Shown: positions 1 to 7,372 of the stretch, piece after piece | How positions within the stretch are numbered: position 1 is the first letter of the stretch | How the letters are laid out: every line of letters begins with the position of its first letter | Source of the DNA: Deltaproteobacteria bacterium | Lineage (GTDB): Bacteria > Desulfobacterota > Binatia > Binatales > Binataceae | Length of the DNA: 14,356 nucleotides | Reading direction: 5' to 3' | NCBI GenBank assembly: GCA_021786815.1 | Contig: JAJYMR010000204.1 | Span: 1 to 14,356, forward strand | Position numbers and translations under genes: made by a program | The notes under the pieces: model-generated | Databases searched by the model: none | Told to the model about the DNA's origin: nothing | The model's input: only the letters and a program-made list of their open reading frames with translations

Positions 1-1179
1 GAGGCCAACTGGTTCGACCCAAGCGACACTTTCTTCGAGACGCTGAACAACGGCTTCGTGCTCGAGAACGACGCGACCGAGCAGATCGATTCGAATCTCG
101 ATCCGACGGAGAGCGCGACCGAAGACCAGACGATGGGCTTTTACAACCAGGACGATCTGCCCTTCTATTACGCGCTCGCCCAGACGTTCGCTATCGACGA
201 TCGATACTCCTGCCCGGTTATCGGCCCGACCTTCGCCAATCGCTCGTACGAGATGGCGGCCACGTCGTTCGGCCATATCACGACCAACGAGATCTTCCCG
301 CCGACGGGCGGCTACAAGCCGATCACGGGAACGATTTTCGACCTGCTGAGCAAGTACGGCGTGTCGTGGACGAATTTCTACTCCGACCTTCCCACCTCGT
401 TCATTTTCTCTCCTCAGTCCTATTCGAACGTCGCGCTGATATCGGAGTTCCTCAAAGAGGCCAAAGACGGCACGCTTCCCGAGGTTTCATTCGTCGATCC
501 GTCGTTCTATCCGGACCAGGTTATTAACAGCGGCCTGTTCGAAACTGACGAGCATCCCCCGTTCGACATCCGCGCGGGCGAATACCGCGTGTGGCAGCTC
601 GTGAGTGCGGTGCGAAACGGTCCAGACTGGAAGAACACGATCATTTTCATCACCTACGACGAACACGGCGGTTTCTACGATCACGTGACGCCGCCGCCGG
701 CGAGGCAGGGCGGTGCGCTTTCGCCCGACGGCATCAATCCGGGCCAATGCGAGGATCTTTCCAATCCACCCGGGAGCGAACAGCCCGGCGGCGGCGCGCA
801 GTGCACGATAAGCGCCTCCGACGCGGCGAGCATCTGTCCCGGCTTCACCGCGACCGGTCCCTATCCGGCCTCGTGCCCGAACTTCAACCAGGAGGGTTTC
901 CGCGTACCGTTTATCGCGGTCTCGCCGTTCTCGAAACCGCATTACGTTTCACACACGGTCGCGGATCACACCGCGATGCTGGCACTGATCGAGAAGCGGT
1001 TCTTCAGCCTGAGCGGCGCGACCAGCGAGCGGCCGCATCTTACGGCCCGCGATCTTCACGCGCCGACGCTCGAGGACCTGTTCGACTTCGACCATTCGCC
1101 GTCGCTCAACGCGACGTTCACACAGGCGCCGATGCCGGTTGCGGGCGAGCACGATTGCCCGGTGCTGCCGCTCCCCTAG
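1..1179 (+). CDS. Secreted phospholipase C / phosphoesterase family protein, C-terminal part (5' end off the window)
   Basis: This belongs to the phosphoesterase family that includes bacterial non-haemolytic phospholipases C and acid phosphatases, which cleave phosphate esters outside the cytoplasm. The frame is open from base 1, so the GTG at 58 is probably internal and the start lies off the left edge; 392 residues are visible. Numbering from base 1, the conserved metal-site motif YDEHGGFYDH is at 219-228. The stretch MGFYNQDDLPFYYAL near 45 and the late motif DHTAMLALIEKRF near 320 also fit the family. The catalytic N-terminal block (the ENRSFDH region) is not in the window. An insertion with Cys 250, 268, 279 and 292, plus Cys near 71 and close to the C-terminus, suggests disulfides and therefore export, though no signal peptide can be seen here. 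It converges on the next gene. Family assignment is firm; substrate (phospholipid or other phosphoester) is not determined. Confidence 0.88.
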   Translation, partial: EANWFDPSDTFFETLNNGFVLENDATEQIDSNLDPTESATEDQTMGFYNQDDLPFYYALAQTFAIDDRYSCPVIGPTFANRSYEMAATSFGHITTNEIFPPTGGYKPITGTIFDLLSKYGVSWTNFYSDLPTSFIFSPQSYSNVALISEFLKEAKDGTLPEVSFVDPSFYPDQVINSGLFETDEHPPFDIRAGEYRVWQLVSAVRNGPDWKNTIIFITYDEHGGFYDHVTPPPARQGGALSPDGINPGQCEDLSNPPGSEQPGGGAQCTISASDAASICPGFTATGPYPASCPNFNQEGFRVPFIAVSPFSKPHYVSHTVADHTAMLALIEKRFFSLSGATSERPHLTARDLHAPTLEDLFDFDHSPSLNATFTQAPMPVAGEHDCPVLPLP

Positions 1180-1202
1180 CTGACATCCTCGCAAGTGCGA
1201 CC

Positions 1203-1250
1203 GACGCGCCGCGCGGCTCCCGAGGCCTCGCGGCGCGTTCGCTTTCTCTG
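1203..1250 (+). terminator. Probable terminator after the phosphoesterase gene
   Basis: A perfect 10-bp stem (ACGCGCCGCG at 1204-1213 with CGCGGCGCGT at 1229-1238) encloses a 15-base loop and starts 24 bases after the stop codon. A T-rich but interrupted tract (TCGCTTTCTCTG) follows on the + strand. The missing clean U-run makes intrinsic termination less certain. On the minus strand no T tract follows, so it probably serves the + gene only. Confidence 0.5.
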
Positions 1251-1289
1251 TGCGGCTTTTCTCGGTTCCCGATAGCCACGCGGCATCGC

Positions 1290-2876
1290 TCATGGCCGGG
1301 TCAGATAGATCCCACCCCAGGTGACGCTGGCGTCCTCGTTGGCCATGCTCGCCGTGATGGCGAGCCATGGATTGCGGAATCCGTCGCGCTCGATGCCCAG
1401 CGACGTGACAGTCAGGCCTGTGGGCGCGGCGGGATCAACCACCTGCGCATCAGTGGTCGTGTCGAGCACGGTCGTATGGCTATCGAGCGATGGGCTCGGC
1501 CCATCGGCCAGGTAAACGCCTTGGGTTCCGTCCTGCTTGGTTCCCACGAAGGCGACGCGAAAGGTACCTCTGGCGGCGGCGACCGCTACGAAGGCGGACG
1601 AGCGCCATCGTGCGAGTTCGCCAGGCTCGCTGCTGCCGGGCGCCCTGCCGGAGAAGTTCCAGTACATGAAATCCTGAAAATTATCGTGCGTGGTTTGCGC
1701 AACGAGCGTCGCGCGGTGCCGGCGCGTATCGTAAACGAAGATCCCCTGATTCACCGGCTCATAAACCATGTATCCATCCGGATACAGGCTCTGGCAGTAA
1801 GCCAAAACAGCCGCATTTCCTTCGCTGCGGCAGGCAAGAGTGACCGGCATCGTCTCCGTTCCCCACGCGCCCCAGAACGCGACGTATCGTCCGGTGAAGG
1901 AGAGACCCTCTCCGAACTGGGTAAACGTCTGCGCAGGCTGCACGTCCGGGACGGGCGAACCGATCGTCACGAGCGGCGTCAGCACCGGGCTGGGCGAAAT
2001 CGGCGCGAGATAGATTCCGCCCATGGTCGGCGCATCCTCGTTGTCGAGCCCGACGAAAACCATCCTGCTGCCCGCGGCGCTGGGCGGGGCGGTCGAGCCG
2101 AAGGGCGTGCTCTCGCCCGGGATCAGCGTGTTGGTATTCGCTATAAGCTCAACCGGGGCGACACCCTTGTCGGCCACGAAATCGCGATAGTAAACCCCTG
2201 TCTCGGAAACTCCGTTGTCGGTGTAGTTGCCCTTGAAGACGATTTTGTCACGGATCGGCGAGGCCGAGCCGGGAAACACGTCGAACTTGACGCCCGCGGT
2301 GCTCGCACCGGGAACCTGGAAATACTCGAAGCCGGGAACCGCTCCGAGCACGTTCACCGCGGTCGAAAGCTGACCGAGCGTGTTCGCGACAAACACCCCC
2401 GTGTTGCCCACGCGCGTGTCTGTTCCGTCGAGCATGTACTCCCACACCGGCGGCGAATTACCGCGCGACGCCATCATACCGGTCGCAGCGTCAATTCGCG
2501 GAAAGGACGGGAACTCGTTGAACTCGGCGTCCGTGTTGTTGGGAGCGGGCACCGGGGTGGTCCTGTCGGCGAGCCTGGTGACCGTCGAGCGGCATTCCAT
2601 GTAGATGCCGTGGACGGGCGACGGTCCCCGGCTGCGGGCACGGAAAACCACACGGCCCTCACGGTCCACTGAGGGCTGGTTATAGCTGTTGAAAGTCTTG
2701 GTCGGATCGGGCTGGTCCGGCATCACGATGCCGTTATTGACGACCGTGAACCACGACGTCAGAGAGAGACGCTCGCCTTTCGGCACACATTCGGCGGCGG
2801 AGGCAGCGGCAGCGCTGACGGCGACGCAGAGTAAGACGGACACGATGAAAGTGCCGCGAATCTTTCCACGGAGCAT
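1290..2876 (-). CDS. Secreted repeat protein of unknown function, probable beta-propeller
   Basis: I do not recognise a named family with certainty. The product has 528 residues. An upstream in-frame start at 2906 exists, but ATG 2876 has an ideal GGAGGAG four bases before it and starts a clear signal peptide: basic MLRGKIRG, a hydrophobic stretch to about 22, and a likely cleavage at ASA-AEC near 27/28. The residue before Cys30 is Glu, so it is not a lipoprotein. The mature part has a recurring G-[IV]-[YF] motif near residues 90, 160, 227, 288, 379, 453 and 522, spaced about 61-91 residues. Most copies follow a strand such as RVVFRA, KIVFKG, RMVFVG or RVAFVG, and turns like GxxVP lie between. 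Seven units of about 70 residues suggest a seven-bladed propeller. The pattern resembles propeller-like repeat proteins of Planctomycetes and Deltaproteobacteria (DUF7453-like, from memory). No anchor or sorting signal is seen at the C-terminus, which ends GGIYLTRP. A periplasmic or extracellular location is inferred. Confidence 0.8.
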   Translation of the reverse strand: MLRGKIRGTFIVSVLLCVAVSAAAASAAECVPKGERLSLTSWFTVVNNGIVMPDQPDPTKTFNSYNQPSVDREGRVVFRARSRGPSPVHGIYMECRSTVTRLADRTTPVPAPNNTDAEFNEFPSFPRIDAATGMMASRGNSPPVWEYMLDGTDTRVGNTGVFVANTLGQLSTAVNVLGAVPGFEYFQVPGASTAGVKFDVFPGSASPIRDKIVFKGNYTDNGVSETGVYYRDFVADKGVAPVELIANTNTLIPGESTPFGSTAPPSAAGSRMVFVGLDNEDAPTMGGIYLAPISPSPVLTPLVTIGSPVPDVQPAQTFTQFGEGLSFTGRYVAFWGAWGTETMPVTLACRSEGNAAVLAYCQSLYPDGYMVYEPVNQGIFVYDTRRHRATLVAQTTHDNFQDFMYWNFSGRAPGSSEPGELARWRSSAFVAVAAARGTFRVAFVGTKQDGTQGVYLADGPSPSLDSHTTVLDTTTDAQVVDPAAPTGLTVTSLGIERDGFRNPWLAITASMANEDASVTWGGIYLTRP

Positions 2877-2880
2877 TTCA

Positions 2881-2887
2881 CTCCTCC
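2881..2887 (-). promoter_or_regulatory. Strong ribosome binding site that decides the start of the secreted repeat protein
   Basis: GGAGGAG on the minus strand lies four bases before ATG 2876. The alternative in-frame start at 2906 would put extra charged residues ahead of the signal peptide, so the site favours the shorter protein. Confidence 0.8.
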
Positions 2888-3210
2888 GATCGCGGCGCGA
2901 ACTCAAAATCGTTTAAGAAAACGCGTTAAAGCATCCGATTAACCGGGGATAGAGCATCGAGCATGCCAAGACAAACTTGCGCCAGATTCGGTTCTCGTCG
3001 TTTCTAAATCGCTGCCAACTGTTACAGCTCATCCATCGCGACTGCTTCTAAATGTCACAGACAGACGCCTCGCGATGGAATTTTCACTGCCTCATGAGGT
3101 TCTTTAGAACATCCTGACGAAGCAAAGCTGCTTGGCTTGCTCTTCGGAAAGAGGAAAGAAAGACAGGCCTCCGAACCGTCGCGCCTCAAATTTCGCGAAA
3201 CCTTACGTCT

Positions 3211-3238
3211 AAAAAGCGCGTATTGCTGCTTGAGCGCT
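3211..3238 (-). terminator. Possible weak terminator after the carboxyltransferase gene
   Basis: On the minus strand AGCGC and GCGCT form a five-base stem around a 14-base loop, followed directly by TTTTTA, about 58 bases past the stop codon at 3297. The stem is short and the loop long, so this is tentative. Confidence 0.3.
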
Positions 3239-3296
3239 GCCGCAACGCATGGCAGATGATGCCCAGCGCGGACAGGCCCTCTCGCTTCGGGCGTGG

Positions 3297-4907
3297 CTAC
3301 ATGCGGAACACACCGAAGCCGGTGGATTCCGGGATCGGCGCGTTGAGCGACGCGGCGATCGCAAGCGCGAGCGTTGCCCGCGTTTCTACCGGGTCGAGCA
3401 CGCCGTCGTCCCATAGCCGGGCGCTCGAGTAGTAGCAGTTCGACTCGTGCTCGTACTTTTCCAGCGTCGGGCGTAGGAACTCAGTCTGCTCCCCGGCCGT
3501 CATCGTCTTACCCTCGCGCGCGAGCTGATCGAGCTTGACCGTGAGAAGGGTGTTCGCGGCCTGCTCACCGCCCATCACGGAGATTCGCGAGTTCGGCCAC
3601 ATGAACAGGAAGCGCGGCGAGTATGCGCGCCCGCACATCCCGTAATTCCCCGCTCCGTTCGACGCGCCGATTATCAGGGTGAATTTCGGCACCTGCGCGT
3701 TGGCCACGGCGTTGACCATCTTGGCGCCGTCCTTGGCGATCCCGCCCTGCTCGTAGCGCTTGCCGACCATGAACCCGGTGATGTTCTGAAGAAAGATGAG
3801 CGGGATGCGCCGCGCGCAGCATAGCTCGATGAAATGCGTGGCCTTGAGCGCGGATTCGCTGAACAGCACGCCATTGTTCGCGACGATTCCGACCGGGTAG
3901 CCCCAGATGCGCGCGAATCCCGTCACGACCGTGGTCGCGTAGCGCGGCTTGAACTCGTGCATCCGGCTGCCGTCAACGATACGTGCGATAACCTCGTGCA
4001 CGTCGTAGGGTTTGCGATTGTCGGCCGGGATGATGCCGTAGAGTTCGGCCGGGTCGTAGTAGGGCTCCTCGGGCTCGTCCTGCGGAAGGCCGGGCGCCGG
4101 GCGCGGGCCCAGGTTTTCCAATATCGAGCGCGCGATCTGGAGCGCGTCGGCGTCATCCTCGGCGAGATTGTCGCTCACGCCCGAGATACGGGTGTGAACG
4201 TCGCCGCCGCCAAGTTCCTCGGCAGTCACTTCCTCGCCGGTCGCGGCGCGCACCAGCGGCGGTCCGCCAAGAAAGATGGTCCCCTGCTCTTTCACGATGA
4301 TGTTCTCGTCGCACATCGCGGGCACGTAGGCGCCGCCCGCCGTGCACGAGCCCATCACGACCGCGACCTGCGCGATTCCCATCGCGGACATCCGCGCCTG
4401 GTTGTAGAAGATGCGCCCGAAGTGCTCGCGGTCGGGAAAAACTTCGGCCTGAAGCGGCAGGAAAGCGCCGCCGGAGTCGACCAGGTAGACGCACGGAAGG
4501 CGGTTTTCCATTGCGACTTCCTGGGCGCGAAGATGCTTTTTGACGGTGATCGGGTAGTAGGTGCCGCCCTTTACGGTTGCGTCGTTCGCAACCACTATCA
4601 CCTCGCGGCCGTGAACCCGCCCGATTCCGGTGATGATTCCCGCCGCGGGCGCTTCCGACCCGTACATCCCATGCGCGGCGAGCGTGGAAAGCTCAAGGAA
4701 CGGGCTTGCGGGATCGAGCAGACCGCGCACGCGGTCGCGCGCGAGTAGTTTTCCGCGTTCGACGTGGCGTTTACGCGCATGCTCGGGTCCGCCCTGGCGG
4801 ATACGTTGTATCTCGGCGCGCAAGCTTTTGACTTCGGCTTCATGCACCTCCCGGTTGCTCCGAAACTCCTCGGAGCCGGCGCGGACGTGCGATTCGATTC
4901 GTTCCAT
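3297..4907 (-). CDS. mccB: Methylcrotonyl-CoA carboxylase beta-type carboxyltransferase subunit
   Basis: The product is the carboxyltransferase subunit of a biotin-dependent acyl-CoA carboxylase. It moves the carboxyl group from carboxybiotin to 3-methylcrotonyl-CoA in leucine degradation, in the cytoplasm, with a biotin-carrying alpha subunit (MccA). It has 536 residues, very close to Pseudomonas LiuB (535 from memory). Matching motifs include NDATVKGGTYYPITVKKHLR (109-128), LVDSGGAFLP (142-151), the oxyanion-hole loop GSCTAGGAY (186-194), LQNITGFMVG (373-382), GASNGAGNYGMCGRAY (414-429) and the ending FGVFRM. A longer in-frame opening to 5138 would overlap mutS2 on the other strand. ATG 4907 with AGGGAGA six bases upstream and family homology from residue 1 fix the start. 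Neither the biotin carboxylase subunit nor isovaleryl-CoA dehydrogenase nor an enoyl hydratase gene is adjacent. A related substrate such as geranyl-CoA cannot be excluded. Confidence 0.93.
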   Translation of the reverse strand: MERIESHVRAGSEEFRSNREVHEAEVKSLRAEIQRIRQGGPEHARKRHVERGKLLARDRVRGLLDPASPFLELSTLAAHGMYGSEAPAAGIITGIGRVHGREVIVVANDATVKGGTYYPITVKKHLRAQEVAMENRLPCVYLVDSGGAFLPLQAEVFPDREHFGRIFYNQARMSAMGIAQVAVVMGSCTAGGAYVPAMCDENIIVKEQGTIFLGGPPLVRAATGEEVTAEELGGGDVHTRISGVSDNLAEDDADALQIARSILENLGPRPAPGLPQDEPEEPYYDPAELYGIIPADNRKPYDVHEVIARIVDGSRMHEFKPRYATTVVTGFARIWGYPVGIVANNGVLFSESALKATHFIELCCARRIPLIFLQNITGFMVGKRYEQGGIAKDGAKMVNAVANAQVPKFTLIIGASNGAGNYGMCGRAYSPRFLFMWPNSRISVMGGEQAANTLLTVKLDQLAREGKTMTAGEQTEFLRPTLEKYEHESNCYYSSARLWDDGVLDPVETRATLALAIAASLNAPIPESTGFGVFRM

Positions 4908-4990
4908 CGGGCGTCTCCCTGATGCCTGTAGGTCGAAGATGGGGTAGATATTAACCTCATCGCCAGCCAAAGACAGACGGCGACCCCACG
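4908..4990. promoter_or_regulatory. Divergent promoter region between mccB and mutS2
   Basis: These 83 bases separate two divergent starts, so both promoters should lie here or overlap the coding ends. The AGGGAGA ribosome site of mccB is at 4914-4920 (minus). An A/T-rich island GGGTAGATATTAACC around 4951-4966 contains TAATAT on the minus strand, a fair -10 candidate without a convincing -35 partner. No strong ribosome site precedes mutS2. Confidence 0.5.
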
Positions 4991-7333
4991 ATGCGCGAGC
5001 GGGATTTGCGATCGCTTGAATTCGACAAGGTGATAGGCCTTGTCGCGGGATTCGCCGTCTCGGAGCCGGGGCGCGAAGCCGTCCGGCGGCTTCGGCCCTC
5101 AACTGAGCGGGAGGTTGTGCGCGACCGGCTTCGGGCAAGCGCCGAGATGGTTGAACTGCGCGGGCATACGGGCGCGTTGCCGCTTGCGGAGTTTCCCGAC
5201 CTCCGCGCTCTGTTCCTCGCCGCGGCGCGCGAGGGCGCCGTGCTTGACGGCGAGTCGCTGGTCAAAATCCGCGATTTCGTGCTCGGCTCGCGCCACGTCG
5301 CAAGCTTCATGCGCTCGCGCGTCGAGCCGTTTGCGCACGTCGCCGCGCTCGCCGCGAACCTGCTCGCACCCAAGGAACTTGCCGACTCTCTGCTCAAAGC
5401 GCTCGCCGACGACGGCAGCCTGCTCGATGACGCAAGTCCGGAGCTGAATCGGCTGCGCAACCGGCTACGCGAGGAGCGCGTCGAGCTGGAAGCGCGCCTG
5501 ATGCGCTCGCTGAGCCAGCCCGGGATGGACGCGTTCGTCTCGGATTACGTCGTGACGATGCGCAACCGCCGGTTCGTCCTGCCGCTCAAGCTCAATTACG
5601 CCGAGCGGCTCGAGGGAATCGTGCAGGACCGCTCGGTCTCGGGCGAGACGCTGTTCGTCGAGCCGATGTGGGCGGTGGAACTGAACAACCGTCTGATGAT
5701 GCTCGAGAGCGAGGTCGAAGCCGAGGAGCATCGGATTCTCGCGCGGCTGAGCGCGATGGTGCGCGGGTACGCGACCGAACTCGGGATGACGTTCGACGCG
5801 ATGGTCGCGCTGGATGCGCTCAACGCGCGCGCGATTTTCGCCGAGCGCTTCCGATGCGTTGAGCCGGACATCGACGCGGGCGCGATCGAGCTCGTCGAGG
5901 CGCGCCATCCGCTGCTCGTCACGAGCGGACGCGCGGTCGTGCCGATCGATATCGTGATACCGGCGGAACGCAGGGGAATCGTGATCTCGGGCCCGAACAC
6001 AGGCGGAAAGACCGTCGCGCTCAAGACGCTCGGGCTGCTCTCCCTGATAGCGCAGGCGGGCCTTCCGATCCCGGCGCGCGAGGGCAGCCGGCTCTCGGTT
6101 TTCAAAAGCGTGTTCGCCGATATCGGAGACGAACAGTCGATCGAAACCAATCTCTCAACCTTTTCCGCTCACGTGGCCAATCTCTCCGAGTTGCTTCGCG
6201 CGCTGGCCGAACCGGCGCTCGTGATACTCGACGAGCCGGGCGCGGGAACCGATCCGGCCGAAGGCTCGGCGCTCGCTATCGGAATCATGAACTACCTGGC
6301 CGCGCGAAAATGCACAGTCGCGGTTGCGACCCATTCGACCGCGGTCAAGCTGCACGCCTATTCGGGCCACGACTTCGAAGTCGCGGCCGTCGATTTCGAC
6401 GCCGAGCGCCTGGTGCCGCTCTACCGGCTCAAGCCCGGAACGATAGGCCAGAGCTACGGGCTTGCGGTCGCGCAAAGGCTCGGCCTTCCCACCGAGGTCA
6501 TCGACACGGCCAATCGCACGATGGGCGAAAGCGCGGTGGAACTGGCGCGCGCGCTCGAGCGGCTCGAGGCGGAGCGGGCGCGTCTGGACGCCGAAACCGG
6601 CAGGCTTCGCGACCGCGAGAGCGAGTTCACGCGCCATCAACGCGAGCTCTCGGAAGCGGCTGAGAAGGCGCGCGAGCGCGCCGCGACCGAACGCAGCCGG
6701 CTTCGCGAGGAGGTGCGCGACCTTATCACCGACTTGCGGCGCGAAGGCGAAGACCTGCTTCGCGAAATCAAGACTCACGCAAAATCGCGGCGCGACCTGA
6801 GCCGCTTCCTCGAAGGCGCAGCCGAGCGCCTGGAGCAGGCCGCGCCGGCGATCGAGGCGATCGAAGAGGCTGAAAAAGCGCCGCTCAAGGTCGGCGACCA
6901 GGTCGAATTCGGCGGTATCCGCGGCGAATTGCTGGTGCTCGAGCCGGCGCGCGCGGTCATCGGACGCGGCGGCCTTCGAATCGAGGTCGCGCCCGAGCGG
7001 CTTCGCGCGGCACGCAGGGTGCCGGGTGCGGCTCCGCGTGGGAAACCGGCGCCGATGCCGACCGTGACGGTCAGCTCCGCCGAGGGCGAGCGCGAACAGC
7101 TTAATCTTATCGGGATGCGCACGTCGGAGGCGCTGCGAAAGCTCGAGGAATTCCTCGACCAGGCCTACCTGACCAACCGCCAGGAAGTGACGATCGTGCA
7201 TGGAATCGGCTCGGGCGCGTTAAGGAAAGCCGTCCATGAGTATCTCGCCACGTCGTCCTACTGCGCCGAGTTTCGCGAAGCCGAGCCGCATCGCGGCGGC
7301 GCCGGCGCAACCATCGTGAAGCTCAACGTCTGA
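4991..7333 (+). CDS. mutS2: MutS2 family ATPase with C-terminal Smr domain
   Basis: MutS2 is a dimeric ABC-type ATPase related to mismatch-repair MutS but lacking its mismatch-recognition domain. Family members bind branched DNA and suppress recombination, and in Firmicutes they rescue collided ribosomes (RqcU). The 780 residues are normal length. The N-terminus MRERDLRSLEFDKVIG matches the family start. Walker A GPNTGGKT is at 334-341 and Walker B with signature DEPGAGTD at 414-421. A long charged coiled coil spans about 510-620, a small KOW-like segment lies near 630-675, and the Smr domain runs from about 704 with LNLIG (704-708) and HGIGSGALR (737-745). The usual aspartate of the LDLR/LDLHG motif is Asn705 here, which may weaken nuclease activity if that residue matters in this lineage. 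The ribosome site is poor, but no better start exists. It converges on the AsmA-like gene. Confidence 0.95.
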   Translation: MRERDLRSLEFDKVIGLVAGFAVSEPGREAVRRLRPSTEREVVRDRLRASAEMVELRGHTGALPLAEFPDLRALFLAAAREGAVLDGESLVKIRDFVLGSRHVASFMRSRVEPFAHVAALAANLLAPKELADSLLKALADDGSLLDDASPELNRLRNRLREERVELEARLMRSLSQPGMDAFVSDYVVTMRNRRFVLPLKLNYAERLEGIVQDRSVSGETLFVEPMWAVELNNRLMMLESEVEAEEHRILARLSAMVRGYATELGMTFDAMVALDALNARAIFAERFRCVEPDIDAGAIELVEARHPLLVTSGRAVVPIDIVIPAERRGIVISGPNTGGKTVALKTLGLLSLIAQAGLPIPAREGSRLSVFKSVFADIGDEQSIETNLSTFSAHVANLSELLRALAEPALVILDEPGAGTDPAEGSALAIGIMNYLAARKCTVAVATHSTAVKLHAYSGHDFEVAAVDFDAERLVPLYRLKPGTIGQSYGLAVAQRLGLPTEVIDTANRTMGESAVELARALERLEAERARLDAETGRLRDRESEFTRHQRELSEAAEKARERAATERSRLREEVRDLITDLRREGEDLLREIKTHAKSRRDLSRFLEGAAERLEQAAPAIEAIEEAEKAPLKVGDQVEFGGIRGELLVLEPARAVIGRGGLRIEVAPERLRAARRVPGAAPRGKPAPMPTVTVSSAEGEREQLNLIGMRTSEALRKLEEFLDQAYLTNRQEVTIVHGIGSGALRKAVHEYLATSSYCAEFREAEPHRGGAGATIVKLNV

Positions 7334-7372
7334 CGCGAGCGCGAGTTTCCGCCGTCGCGAACGAGCGTCAGA
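7329..7372. repeat. Inverted repeat bracketing the two convergent stop codons
   Basis: TCTGACGC (7329-7336) and its exact complement GCGTCAGA (7365-7372) are separated by 28 bases. The left arm carries the MutS2 TGA and the right arm carries the AsmA-like stop. No T-run follows on either strand, so this is not a standard intrinsic terminator. A folded mRNA end that blocks convergent transcription is possible. Chance cannot be excluded for eight base pairs. Confidence 0.45.

Larger units (their letters stand above)
2877..3296. other. 420-base gap without a gene; small palindromes and a weak promoter candidate
   Basis: Both flanking genes are on the minus strand, so this gap should hold the end of the carboxyltransferase transcript and the promoter of the repeat-protein gene. 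No frame here looks coding, and base composition is visibly more A/T-rich than in the genes. Two abutting palindromes occur: CCTCATGAGG at 3090-3099 and GTTCTTTAGAAC at 3099-3110. A palindrome TTTCGCGAAA is at 3191-3200. The best promoter-like pair on the minus strand is TTGTCT (2969-2974) and TATCCC (2946-2951) with a 17-base spacer. That is only a partial match to sigma-70 consensus and is not a firm call. Confidence 0.5.

Noticed and set aside
591..2672. A 693-codon open frame on the + strand overlapping two genes
   Set aside because: It runs through the end of the phosphoesterase and opposite the repeat-protein gene, is full of Arg/Gly/Ala, and has no ribosome site or family motif. It is a by-product of high G+C.
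3834..4748. A 304-codon + frame opposite mccB
   Set aside because: The minus frame encodes conserved carboxyltransferase motifs throughout; the + frame is Arg/His/Asp-rich with no recognisable domain.
4908..5138. A 77-residue N-terminal extension of the carboxyltransferase frame
   Set aside because: It would overlap the start of mutS2 on the opposite strand, is Arg/Ala/Pro-rich, and lacks homology. The AGGGAGA site at 4914-4920 supports ATG 4907.
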